From a virus: a stretch of DNA of 64,000 nt. The DNA lies in IMG/VR virus record IMGVR_UViG_3300006947_000007, positions 18,406 through 82,405 of that record. One strand, given 5' to 3'. The translations under genes and the position numbers were made by a program. This document shows positions 8,215 through 16,315 of this stretch, one piece after another. Every line of letters begins with the position of its first letter. The first letter of the stretch is position 1. Below the pieces are notes generated by a model. The model saw only the letters and a list, made by a program, of their open reading frames with translations, searched no databases and was not told the origin of the DNA.

Positions 8215-8582
8215 AACGGTACTTGAATATAATCATCTTCTTCTAAGTCGGGTGGTGTTAGAAGCTCTAATGTTATATGTTGCTCAACTGCTAAAGCATA
8301 CTCGTCAGCTAGTTGTTTAAGATGTGGATGTTTTTCTTCCATTTCTACATTACGGTCCAAATCTGCTGGAATACCTAATGCCCTTTCTATTCGCTGTAGG
8401 CGATAATTAACTTGGTCTAGTTCAGTATTGTCTTCTGCTAAATCTGAAAGCCTGGCTTTAAGAAATGGTTCATTAGCAAAGTCTATTCCTGATTCGGAAG
8501 TCATATATTTAATTGAGTTGCTATCTTCATTGTAATAACTATCTATGTCTAGTATATACTGGCCGTGTTCATCTGGGTTCAT
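8211..8582 (-). CDS. Hypothetical acidic protein
   Basis: 123 residues, acidic, with a probable helical middle (EDNTELDQVNYRLQRIERAL). No recognised family. It is coupled by 4-base overlaps to the radical SAM gene upstream and the SGNH gene downstream, so probably acts with them. Confidence 0.55.
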   Translation of the reverse strand: MNPDEHGQYILDIDSYYNEDSNSIKYMTSESGIDFANEPFLKARLSDLAEDNTELDQVNYRLQRIERALGIPADLDRNVEMEEKHPHLKQLADEYALAVEQHITLELLTPPDLEEDDYIQVPF

Positions 8583-9874
8583 TTTGTTTCTCCTAATTCG
8601 ATCCTTTCTTCTTTCTTAGATCTTAGTGATGTAGCAATTGATCCACAGTTATCAATACAAATATTAAGCCTAGGCTTATCGGGATCATCTGTTTTATTAT
8701 CCCAACTATCATGTAAATCCTTTTGAAAGAATTTATGATGTAAGATATCTTCTAATGTATGATGACTTGTATAGTTCCACTTCTCATCATACTTGTTAAC
8801 ATAGTAATTTTGGTATTCGTTATCAGGCTGTCCTTGTTCGTTTGCTGAATCCTTGTTCCAAGGTCTACCAAAGTATGCTGTCATATGGCAACAAACATGG
8901 ACTCGTCCGTCCCATTCAATTTGTAGCTTTCCTTCATTGCCCCACTGACACCAAATGCTACAATTATTAGCATAGTCGTCCATATCGTTGTTAAACTCTT
9001 CGACAACAATTTTCTTTGCTTTTACTTCCATTTCTTTGTATGCTTCTGTAGTGTGACTGTGTTCGGCACCGTCGGACATGTCTTTCTTTTTTACCTTGCT
9101 AAAGCCATCAACTTCATAACTTGTTTCTTTGTCTTCCACAGTCATAACACCTGTTCTAATTGCTTCTTCTCTTAGTGTGTTAGAAATGTGTTCTGCCATT
9201 CTACTACGTCTAATATCAAACCTGGAGAATCCATATTCTTTTGCTAGTTTTTGAGCATCTTGTATCTGATGTTTGTTATGATCAAATTCTATAAACTGCC
9301 ATACTGCTACACCACCAGCATCCATAAACCACTTAGCTCTTTCTAATACTTTTTCGTAAGGTACACCCCTACGATACATTTGGTGTGTCTTATCGTCTGT
9401 GCCTTCTAAAGCAAATATAACTTCAGAGTTGTTAGGGTTATATCGTTCACTGGCAATCTTGCCTAGTTCAGTCCAAAATGCTTTATCTCTTACACCACCG
9501 TTTGTGCTAATCCATAAGTCAGTACGTCGGTTACGACCGTTTGCTTCACGCTCTGCTTTTTGTGAATCACTAACGTCTGCTATATGGTGTAAGATTTCAA
9601 TCAAGTCTGGGTGCATTATACAGTCACCAAACGTGCCATTAAAGTCTAATGTTTTAAGACCTCCCATTACTGTAGGAGTAAACACATTTTTAACAGTTGA
9701 CAACGGCATGTTACCCTTATGTCCTACTTGTATAGCAGGATTGATATCACCTTCTTTAAGTCCTAGTCGTGGAACATCTGACGATACACGCCTCAAGCAT
9801 CCAGGACAGAAACTATTACAGTTGGCTGTAATATCTATTGTAATTCTTCTAAGTTTTTTAGGGTCTAAGAACAT
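8579..9874 (-). CDS. Radical SAM enzyme with C-terminal Cys-rich (SPASM/twitch-like) region
   Basis: 431 residues. The [4Fe-4S]/SAM motif CNSFCPGC sits at C19, C23 and C26. The C-terminal region has further Cys (CSIWCQWGNEGKLQIEWDG, then VHVCCHM, then NICIDNCG), the arrangement of auxiliary-cluster SPASM/twitch domains. It overlaps the Asp-hydroxylase-like gene upstream by 1 base and the small acidic gene downstream by 4. One of at least ten such proteins in the window. It resembles the one at 39132-40178 most (same N-terminal plan). Substrate unknown. Confidence 0.85.
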   Translation of the reverse strand: MFLDPKKLRRITIDITANCNSFCPGCLRRVSSDVPRLGLKEGDINPAIQVGHKGNMPLSTVKNVFTPTVMGGLKTLDFNGTFGDCIMHPDLIEILHHIADVSDSQKAEREANGRNRRTDLWISTNGGVRDKAFWTELGKIASERYNPNNSEVIFALEGTDDKTHQMYRRGVPYEKVLERAKWFMDAGGVAVWQFIEFDHNKHQIQDAQKLAKEYGFSRFDIRRSRMAEHISNTLREEAIRTGVMTVEDKETSYEVDGFSKVKKKDMSDGAEHSHTTEAYKEMEVKAKKIVVEEFNNDMDDYANNCSIWCQWGNEGKLQIEWDGRVHVCCHMTAYFGRPWNKDSANEQGQPDNEYQNYYVNKYDEKWNYTSHHTLEDILHHKFFQKDLHDSWDNKTDDPDKPRLNICIDNCGSIATSLRSKKEERIELGETK

Positions 9875-10500
9875 TATATCATATTGCTGTGGTCTAATAC
9901 ATAACCCACAGAATCCTTATTAAGCAAAACGTTAAGTACAACCATAGTCATATTATCATAGCCACAGTTAAATAGCAAATGCTGTTTACATGTATTTACA
10001 AAATACGTAGATCCGTAGTCCCAATGAAGAACTTTATCTTCTATCATCATGTAACTGTGTACTGGATTCATATTTTCTAATGGAATTAAAAGCCTAAATG
10101 AGTCTATATCTGTTCCGTAATTATCAATGTGTGCTGGAAAATATCCACCCGGTCGTAACTGTAATATATGGCATCTTATTAAGTGTTCTTTAATAGGATC
10201 TAATGTATCCTTAAATATGTCATAGACGGGTGTAGGTGTTTTAAAGTCACGTTCAGATAATGACGTGCCACACAAAGTGTTGTACTGTAGTAAGCTATCT
10301 AAGTCTGGTCCAGCACCTAGTTTGCCATCTAGATTTGTTATACTTAGACCCCACCTGTTGTTAACTGTACGTGGATTGTAGCGTGTATAATCATTTTCGT
10401 AGGGTAGTAGCTGTTCTAACGTATTATAAGGATTAATATCTTTATTAAGTTGAAACTGATCACCATATGCTGTTAAGGTGTTGTACAGTTGGAAGCTCAC
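9874..10500 (-). CDS. Aspartyl/asparaginyl beta-hydroxylase-like 2OG oxygenase
   Basis: 208 residues with the family signature LRPGGYFPAHIDN (HxD), SFRLLIPLEN (2OG-contacting Arg), GSTYFVNTCKQHLLFN (distal His) and a closing MTMVVLNVLL strand. This is the layout of PF05118-type hydroxylases. It sits between the clamp loader (4-base overlap) and a radical SAM enzyme, so is in an operon with both. Confidence 0.75.
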   Translation of the reverse strand: MSFQLYNTLTAYGDQFQLNKDINPYNTLEQLLPYENDYTRYNPRTVNNRWGLSITNLDGKLGAGPDLDSLLQYNTLCGTSLSERDFKTPTPVYDIFKDTLDPIKEHLIRCHILQLRPGGYFPAHIDNYGTDIDSFRLLIPLENMNPVHSYMMIEDKVLHWDYGSTYFVNTCKQHLLFNCGYDNMTMVVLNVLLNKDSVGYVLDHSNMI

Positions 10501-11423
10501 GTTGTGCTAATTTGTGCTAGTTCAACTAATGTTGCTGACAGATTGATCTCAGGATCACTTACCATACTATGGTTAACTAGTCCTTTTCTAATAACGAGAA
10601 TAGCTTCGTCTTCTCCCTCTGCTGTAGGACTCCATAACTCTAAGTTATCGTACATCCAACGAAATAAGTCTTCCATTTCGTCTGCTCGTACTTGACTACA
10701 CAACAACTGCCTTGCTTCTCTAATCTTACCAGACTTAATCATATCAACCATTTGTAGTCTATAATCTGCTGTGCTATTGTCTGCTTCTTGCGGACTTTGT
10801 AATACACCGTCAACTGTATTCATTTGACATAAGTTTAAACATTTTCTTAGATCTGGATACGTTGCTTTTACATAACTGTCAAGCACATCTAGTTCCACTT
10901 CAACACCTTCTGTTACTAGTACTGTTGCTACTCTAGTTGTAAAGTCTGTTTGATCTAGTTTCTCTATATGAAAACCCTGGCACCTACTATGTAGTGCCGG
11001 AATAACCCTGTTAGGATAGTTACAGGTTAAAATAAATCTTGCTGTGCTGGCATACATTTCCATAACACCACGTAGGGCCGCTTGACCGTTTGGGCTAATG
11101 TAATCTGCTTCGTCTAGTAATACAACTTTAAAGTCACCAAATGGCATTGTTTGTACAAAGCCTGTGATCTTATCTCTAATTGTATCTACAGAGTTTTCTC
11201 GACTAGCATTAATCTCTAGGATGTCATATTGATCTACATCTAGTACATTTAATAATACCTTTGCCAATGTAGTCTTGCCAACGCCAGGAGCACCACTAAA
11301 CAATAAATGCGGTATTGTTTTTTCTGTTACCCAGCTTTGTACTTGTTTACGCTGTGCTTCATCTCTGAACACGTAATCTTCAATTACTGCTGGCCTATAC
11401 TTTTCAGTCCAAAGTTCTCTCAT
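10497..11423 (-). CDS. 44: Clamp loader ATPase, RFC small-subunit/T4 gp44 type
   Basis: 308 residues with all AAA+ landmarks: WTEKYRP at the N-terminus, Walker A GAPGVGKTT (about 46-54), Walker B VVLLDEAD, sensor 1 FILTCNYPN and the SRC box HSRC. Closest in type to T4 gp44, which loads the gp45 sliding clamp on the replication fork. The partner gp62 and the clamp are not in this window. A good anchor for a T4-like phage. Confidence 0.92.
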   Translation of the reverse strand: MRELWTEKYRPAVIEDYVFRDEAQRKQVQSWVTEKTIPHLLFSGAPGVGKTTLAKVLLNVLDVDQYDILEINASRENSVDTIRDKITGFVQTMPFGDFKVVLLDEADYISPNGQAALRGVMEMYASTARFILTCNYPNRVIPALHSRCQGFHIEKLDQTDFTTRVATVLVTEGVEVELDVLDSYVKATYPDLRKCLNLCQMNTVDGVLQSPQEADNSTADYRLQMVDMIKSGKIREARQLLCSQVRADEMEDLFRWMYDNLELWSPTAEGEDEAILVIRKGLVNHSMVSDPEINLSATLVELAQISTT

Positions 11424-11477
11424 TATTCTCCCCAGTTTACAAATAGTTTTAGATTTTTCTTTCCCATTATATTTCTG

Positions 11478-11909
11478 CTACTCTGACATCAACATTGGAT
11501 TTTTTGGAACAAAGGTTGAGATAGATCCTGCTACCTCTTCTGGCTCTTTGTCTGATACAGCGAGTATTTCTTTTGGGTCTACACGCCTCAACTTTACAAC
11601 TGCGCCAGTATCAGGATCTTCTACATCGATACCCCTACTCCAGCGACCGTGGCTGATGAGTATCCATTCGCCTATTTCGTAGTCATCTTTGTTGTCAGGA
11701 CCTTTAGCAAATACTCGACCCCAACGTGGTTTAATTCCCTCGTCTTTGCCGTCGTCTGATTGAAGAATAATTCCACCTTTAGTAGTCCTTGCTTCGAAGT
11801 TCATCTCTTCGATAATAACATTATCTTTTATGGGTATAAGTTTACCCTTAATAGCATGATATTGGGTAACCTTACCACCCATCTTACCTGCATCAAAATT
11901 TGGTATCAT
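11478..11909 (-). CDS. 31: GroES/gp31-like co-chaperonin
   Basis: 143 residues. The GroES beta-barrel pattern is visible: LIPIKDNVIIEEM, a mobile loop EARTTKGGIIL, RWGRVFAKGPD and EIGEWILISHGRW. It is longer than GroES (97 residues), as is T4 gp31, which replaces GroES to fold the capsid protein. The extra C-terminal tail (after about residue 110) is specific. The gene overlaps the methyltransferase gene upstream by 4 bases. Confidence 0.85.
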   Translation of the reverse strand: MIPNFDAGKMGGKVTQYHAIKGKLIPIKDNVIIEEMNFEARTTKGGIILQSDDGKDEGIKPRWGRVFAKGPDNKDDYEIGEWILISHGRWSRGIDVEDPDTGAVVKLRRVDPKEILAVSDKEPEEVAGSISTFVPKNPMLMSE

Positions 11910-12835
11910 ACTGCTTCTTCCTCCTCAAATAATTGTTCCTGAATAGCTTTTCGTTCTTTTTCAACACTACTAGGAACTGTTTTAGTTTCTTTAATTGCTA
12001 CTTGACTCGTATAAGAATCAGTTAATAAACTTTTATGTATAAAGAATCTTTCCATCTTCCGTGTATAATGATCCCATTTAGTTCCAACATCGGTGCCATC
12101 TGCTAATGTAATAACAAAGTCCCTTGCTAAGAACCAATCATAAATATCCTGGCAACTGTACCCAAACCGTTCAGGTTGTCCATGTACCATTTCTAGTTGA
12201 ACAATAGGTTTTTGATTTACTATTGTTTGTTCAGCACCTAGTACTACTGGAAACTCGTACCCTTCTGTGTCAACTTTAATAATGTCAACGTCTTTAAAAT
12301 CATACGAGTCTAGTGTGTTAACCTTAATAGTTACCTTCTCTGGCTCTATTGTTCTACGTCTTGCTTTGCCGCTTGGCAATGGAACATCAATATTTTCTAT
12401 ATGATTGTGACCAGCATTGTCTTTCTTAATTAGTATCTCAAATTGGCCTTTTGCGTCACCTAGGCCACGATTGTATGTACTAATATTGCCTGTAGTTTCT
12501 AACGATTCAGATTGATACCAGGATTTAATCATTTGGTCATCAGTCTGTGCTTGGGCTAATACAATATTTCTAAGTGCCATATTGTATGTTTGGGGAGTAG
12601 GCTCAAATCCGTGAACGTCTTTGGCCCATGTTGAATATTCTATACTGTTCATACCAATGTTCATACCTACATCTAATATAGTACGAGCATTTGGTTTTAA
12701 CTCTCTTAGTCTTAATAAGTTTTGTTTTTGATACGGACCAGCATTTGCTATTCGTTGTTGATAAAAAACATCATCCTTATAGATCCAATATTGTCTCCCA
12801 ATGGCGTTTGTTACTAGTTCTTCAATATAATTCAT
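11906..12835 (-). CDS. FkbM-family SAM methyltransferase
   Basis: 309 residues from the ATG at 12835, which has GAGG 8 bases upstream. The upstream alternative lies before the mapped promoter and is rejected. SAM motif ILDVGMNIGMNS, then VHGFEPTPQTY, then VDIIKVDTEGYEFPVVLGAE, the standard FkbM blocks. FkbM enzymes O-methylate sugars or small molecules and often occur in surface-glycan clusters. It shares an operon with GroES and the clamp loader but is probably part of the accessory modification set. Confidence 0.85.
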   Translation of the reverse strand: MNYIEELVTNAIGRQYWIYKDDVFYQQRIANAGPYQKQNLLRLRELKPNARTILDVGMNIGMNSIEYSTWAKDVHGFEPTPQTYNMALRNIVLAQAQTDDQMIKSWYQSESLETTGNISTYNRGLGDAKGQFEILIKKDNAGHNHIENIDVPLPSGKARRRTIEPEKVTIKVNTLDSYDFKDVDIIKVDTEGYEFPVVLGAEQTIVNQKPIVQLEMVHGQPERFGYSCQDIYDWFLARDFVITLADGTDVGTKWDHYTRKMERFFIHKSLLTDSYTSQVAIKETKTVPSSVEKERKAIQEQLFEEEEAV

Positions 12836-12863
12836 TAACATACCCTCTTGTGTTATAACTTTT

Positions 12864-12892
12864 ATTATAACACTATTTGGTTTGATTGTCAA
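12864..12892 (-). promoter_or_regulatory. Sigma70-type promoter before the FkbM/GroES/clamp-loader operon
   Basis: Minus strand TTGACA (12892-12887), 17-nt spacer, TATAAT (12869-12864). Expected start about 12857, giving a leader of about 22 nt to the ATG at 12835. Full consensus in both hexamers. Confidence 0.85.
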
Positions 12893-12927
12893 CCATATTT
12901 TAGCTTGTTTTTAAGTTTCTGTTCGTT

Positions 12928-14136
12928 CTAAACTAGTTTATTTTTATCAAATTCAGCGGCTTCTTCCGAGCCTCCGGTAGCACTACCTTTACTATAAGAG
13001 TGAGCACCCATACCTGCTAGTTGGCCGTTTTGTACAATTAAATATGGATCTCTAATTGGAGTTCCATCAAAGAAACATTCTAGTATTTCTCTAACTCCAT
13101 CAGCATATCTTGTTTGTGCTGATAGTGAAGTACCTGAAGTATGTGGCGTCATACCGTGATTAGGCATTGTTCGCCATACATGATCATTAGGTGCTGGTTG
13201 TGGGAACCAAACGTCTCCTGCATAGCCACTTAACTGTCCTGACTCTAGTCCTCTAGCGATAGCATCTTTATCACATATCTTACCACGTGCTGTATTAATT
13301 ATATAAGCACCTTTTTTACACTTAGCAATCAACTCATCATTAAACATGTGTTCAGTTTCAGGGTGTAGTGGACAGCTAATGTTAATAACATCACAAACAG
13401 CAACTAAAGATTCTACTGTTTCGTGGAAAGTAAGATTTAACTCTTGCTCTACTGATTCAGGTAACCTATGTCGGTCCATGTAATGTAAATGTACATCAAA
13501 TGGTTTCATTTTTCGTAGCACATCAATACCAATACGTCCTGCCGCGATAGTACCTATGTTCATACCTTCAACGTCATAACTTCTTTTAACAGCGTCAGCA
13601 ATATGCCAACCGCCTTCGTTGACTATCTTGTATTGTGTGTGGTAATCTCTAACCATTGATAGTATCATCATAACGATATGTTCTGCTACACTTCTACTGT
13701 TACAGTATGTAACTTCAGTTACATCAATGTTATGATCCATTGCCGCTTCTAAATCTACATGATCAGATCCAATACCTGCTGTGATTGCCATCTTTAAGTT
13801 AGGTGCTGATTCCATTTTTTCTCTTGTTACATAGTAAGGCCAAAATGGTTGTGATATAACAATATCAGCATCAACTAATTCTTTGTCTGCTGTACAGCCT
13901 TCACCGTCTTTGTCACTAGTAACTACCAGTGTATGTCCTAGATCTTCTAAATACTTTCGTAGTCCTAACTCACCTGACACACATCCTAATAATTCCCCAG
14001 GAGTAAAATCTCTACCCTTTGGACTTGGTAATGTCATTCCATCTGGATATTTTTCTATTACTGGTAAATCGCTTAGTGGATAGCTTGTTGGCATACCATC
14101 TGTCGGGTCGTCATATAAAACACATAATATTTTCAT
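12928..14136 (-). CDS. fdh: NAD-dependent formate dehydrogenase
   Basis: 402 residues, the same length as the bacterial/methylotroph enzyme (about 400), and resembles it along its entire length. Landmarks: SQPFWPYYVT, TAGIGSDHVDL, TYCNSRSVAEH (substrate Asn), the NAD-binding AAGRIG loop followed by MDRHRLPESVE, NTARGK (catalytic Arg), GDVWFPQPAPNDH (Gln), TPHTSGTS (catalytic His) and the C-terminal GAHSYSKGSATGGSEEAA. The reaction is formate + NAD+ to CO2 + NADH. The Asp after the Rossmann loop indicates NAD preference. Intact, with every catalytic residue seen. An unusual metabolic gene for a phage; likely NADH supply from host C1 metabolism (inference). Confidence 0.93.
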   Translation of the reverse strand: MKILCVLYDDPTDGMPTSYPLSDLPVIEKYPDGMTLPSPKGRDFTPGELLGCVSGELGLRKYLEDLGHTLVVTSDKDGEGCTADKELVDADIVISQPFWPYYVTREKMESAPNLKMAITAGIGSDHVDLEAAMDHNIDVTEVTYCNSRSVAEHIVMMILSMVRDYHTQYKIVNEGGWHIADAVKRSYDVEGMNIGTIAAGRIGIDVLRKMKPFDVHLHYMDRHRLPESVEQELNLTFHETVESLVAVCDVINISCPLHPETEHMFNDELIAKCKKGAYIINTARGKICDKDAIARGLESGQLSGYAGDVWFPQPAPNDHVWRTMPNHGMTPHTSGTSLSAQTRYADGVREILECFFDGTPIRDPYLIVQNGQLAGMGAHSYSKGSATGGSEEAAEFDKNKLV

Positions 14137-14813
14137 ATTCTTTTAACTCCTGACTTGGCTTTAATTTCTTGAGTTTCTGTCTTTTCTTTAACAACAGGTG
14201 TTGTTGTCTTAACCTTTGCTACTGCTGATGCTAGTCCACCACGAGGTGCTGTTTCTTCAACTGCTTTTCCAGTTGAACTAGCAATCTCATCTTGGGCTTC
14301 TTCTGCCGTAGCATCTTCAGTAGGTGCTGACGTTGGAACATTCATATTACTAGATGATAGTTCTACTTGTCTTTTTACTACCTGTGGTGCTTGTTCGAGT
14401 GTTTCTGTTGGTGCTAATACTTCAGCCGCCGCACTTTTTAAAGCAGGTTCTTCTTTAACTTCGACTGCCGTTTCGGCTAGTGCTTTTGCTAGTTGTTCGC
14501 TACTAATAATTTGGTCAGTATCATCTGCTTCTATAGTAGGAGTAGAGTCTGCTGTAATTGGTGAGTCCATTGGGCCATCTTGGTCATCCGGTACTGGCAT
14601 AGTATCGTCAGTTGGTATAACACCATTATGAATCCTATAATAGTCTGCCATCACTTCTTCACGTTTTTGTACAACATCACCACCGGGTCCTAACCTATCG
14701 CCACGAGCATTAACGCTCATATTTCCAACAGCAATAGTTTCTTCACCTTTAAGAGACAATGTATCAAAGTCTATTCGTTTGCCGCTTGCTGTTTTGTATT
14801 CTTTTTTTGCCAT
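14133..14813 (-). CDS. Hypothetical phage protein with disordered acidic C-terminus
   Basis: 226 residues. The N-terminus (KEYKTASGKRIDFDTLSLKG, then AVGNMSVNARGDRLG) looks like a conserved block of T4-like marine phages. From about residue 60 on it is low complexity, rich in Ala, Glu, Thr and Pro, so probably disordered. RBS GGAGATAATATA. Possibly a structural or scaffold-type protein. Function not shown by the sequence. Confidence 0.6.
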   Translation of the reverse strand: MAKKEYKTASGKRIDFDTLSLKGEETIAVGNMSVNARGDRLGPGGDVVQKREEVMADYYRIHNGVIPTDDTMPVPDDQDGPMDSPITADSTPTIEADDTDQIISSEQLAKALAETAVEVKEEPALKSAAAEVLAPTETLEQAPQVVKRQVELSSSNMNVPTSAPTEDATAEEAQDEIASSTGKAVEETAPRGGLASAVAKVKTTTPVVKEKTETQEIKAKSGVKRI

Positions 14814-14851
14814 TATATTATCTCCGGTTATATATATATATTATGTACTTA

Positions 14852-15361
14852 TTATCGCAGAAACTCTGAGAAGTCTAAACTGTAATATATTGGATTAATC
14901 CTATTAATTCCAATTTTGTATAATACAAAACTAGACACACTAGATCCTCTGCCTACTCCCCAAACTATATTATGTTTCCTCATAGTTTCTACTAGGTAGT
15001 ACATGAAATTTAACAATGGCAATAAGTTACGTTCTTGGAAAGCCAATAGTTCTTCACCTGCCCGTTGTAGCTCTGTGTCACTGTCACATTGTTCTAATAC
15101 CCACTTTGATATGTCAAAATCTATATATTCTTTGGGCATAAACCAGTTGCTTTGGTTATTTTTATCAAATTCTTCTACACTAATATCCAAAGGTACATAC
15201 TGCTTTAACTTTGGAACATCACTATATAATTCCTCTACTGCTTTGTTAAACTTAATAGAGTCCTCAATGATAATAGTATTTAGGTCTATCTTTGGATTAG
15301 CATAGATTATTTTTATAGCCTCTGCTTCGTTTAAATAAACTCGCCCGTAATGATCTTTCAT
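14852..15361 (-). CDS. Short DNA polymerase III alpha-like protein
   Basis: 169 residues from the ATG at 15361. The C-terminus GVGRGSSVSSFVLYKIGINR then PIYYSLDFSEFLR matches the start of the catalytic core of C-family polymerases (GxGRGSAxGSLVxYxLGIT...DPLxxxLLFERFL), but the gene ends there, before the catalytic Asp residues would appear. So it is not an active polymerase. Similar short proteins exist in marine T4-like phages, as I recall. The -10 box ends 6 bases before the ATG, so the mRNA would be leaderless. Confidence 0.7.
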   Translation of the reverse strand: MKDHYGRVYLNEAEAIKIIYANPKIDLNTIIIEDSIKFNKAVEELYSDVPKLKQYVPLDISVEEFDKNNQSNWFMPKEYIDFDISKWVLEQCDSDTELQRAGEELLAFQERNLLPLLNFMYYLVETMRKHNIVWGVGRGSSVSSFVLYKIGINRINPIYYSLDFSEFLR

Positions 15362-15367
15362 ACTAGT

Positions 15368-15396
15368 ATTATACAATATTACAAGTTAAAAGTCAA
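15368..15396 (-). promoter_or_regulatory. Sigma70-type promoter, leaderless downstream gene
   Basis: TTGACT (15396-15391), 17-nt spacer, TATAAT (15373-15368). The predicted start point coincides with the ATG at 15361. The promoter lies within the last codons of the upstream small gene. Confidence 0.75.
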
Positions 15397-15543
15397 GTAC
15401 TTTTTACTGTACCAATCTTTAAACTCTAGGTCTTGTTCCATTTCCTGTATAACTTGCTTTGCTGACAGTTGATCAGATCTAATGCAGTCAGCTAAATTTT
15501 GATAACGTCTTTCTTTGAGCAATTGTTGTTCGTTGGTTGTCAT
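15379..15543 (-). CDS. Small conserved-looking phage protein
   Basis: 54 residues (MTTNEQQLLKERRYQNLADC at the start, then IRSDQLSAKQVIQEM). The ATG at 15543 has AGGAG 8 bases before. The pattern recalls short cyanophage proteins of unknown function. Its 3' end contains the promoter for the following Pol III alpha-like gene. Confidence 0.6.
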   Translation of the reverse strand: MTTNEQQLLKERRYQNLADCIRSDQLSAKQVIQEMEQDLEFKDWYSKKYLTFNL

Positions 15544-15545
15544 AG

Positions 15546-15812
15546 TTATTCTCCTACATCTATAGAGTTTACTTGCTCCGGGTCTGTGTTCGCGTCGTAA
15601 TCGGGTGCTTCGGTCTTTTTAACCCTTAACATGTCTGTACTACGTCTAGCTAATGCTTCTGAAGTTTCCATGATCATAATACCAACTTGATTACATACTG
15701 ACTGGTTACCTGATTGTCTAGCACCGACCATACGAGCATTTAACTTACTTAATCTTGTAGTTAGATCGTCTATGCTTAATTCATTTAAGTCAGGTGTTAG
15801 TGGGTTATACAT
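15546..15812 (-). CDS. Hypothetical small protein
   Basis: 88 residues, predicted helical (SIDDLTTRLSKLNARMVGAR). It overlaps the MazG stop by 1 base and lies 2 bases from the next start, so is translated with MazG. No family recognised. Confidence 0.55.
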   Translation of the reverse strand: MYNPLTPDLNELSIDDLTTRLSKLNARMVGARQSGNQSVCNQVGIMIMETSEALARRSTDMLRVKKTEAPDYDANTDPEQVNSIDVGE

Positions 15813-16225
15813 TACAGATCGCCATCCTTACGATTTTCGCTATAATATACATCAAAGTCTCCATCTGGGTAACGCGATTCTAATTTGTGTACATTTTCTG
15901 CTATTACTTCATTAGGGTCCAAACCCAATGCCCTACAACTAGTAATCCAATACCAAATAATATCGCCCAACTCTCGTTTAGCATGAAAGATTGTGTCTGC
16001 ATCCAATGGCTTACCTTGGAATATACATTTTTTAACAATTTCACTGAACTCTCCTCCTTCTGATGCCATACCGATAGCACCTGTTAGTAACGAAGCCATA
16101 TGAACACCGCTACTCTCTTCTAATGTATTTAATTGTTTTGTTAATGAACTTGTTTCTTTTGATTGTTCAGATGTAACTTTTTCTACGAATGCCATATAGG
16201 CGTTTAAATCGATTTGTTTTGACAT
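15812..16225 (-). CDS. mazG: MazG-like nucleotide pyrophosphohydrolase
   Basis: 137 residues, single-domain size. The four-helix MazG metal motif is present: EGGEFSEIVKKC (ExxE) and KRELGDIIWYW (ExxD), then LGLDPNEVIAENVHKLESRYP. MazG hydrolyses NTPs/dNTPs, and phage copies are thought to clear non-canonical nucleotides or alter (p)ppGpp. It opens a minus-strand operon with its own promoter. Confidence 0.88.
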   Translation of the reverse strand: MSKQIDLNAYMAFVEKVTSEQSKETSSLTKQLNTLEESSGVHMASLLTGAIGMASEGGEFSEIVKKCIFQGKPLDADTIFHAKRELGDIIWYWITSCRALGLDPNEVIAENVHKLESRYPDGDFDVYYSENRKDGDL

Positions 16226-16258
16226 TGATTAACTCCATTAATAATCATACTATATCAT

Positions 16259-16288
16259 AGTATAACACTAAACAGTATATAAAGTCAA
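16259..16288 (-). promoter_or_regulatory. Sigma70-type promoter before mazG
   Basis: TTGACT (16288-16283), 18-nt spacer, TATACT (16264-16259), about 27 nt upstream of the expected leader's ATG at 16225. GGAG precedes the ATG. Confidence 0.7.
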
Positions 16289-16315
16289 GTAAAGTTTAAG
16301 AAAAAATTGGATTAA

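Noticed and set aside
12836-12892. Longer N-terminus for the FkbM methyltransferase
   Set aside because: It would start upstream of or within the consensus promoter at 12864-12892, so could not be in the mRNA.
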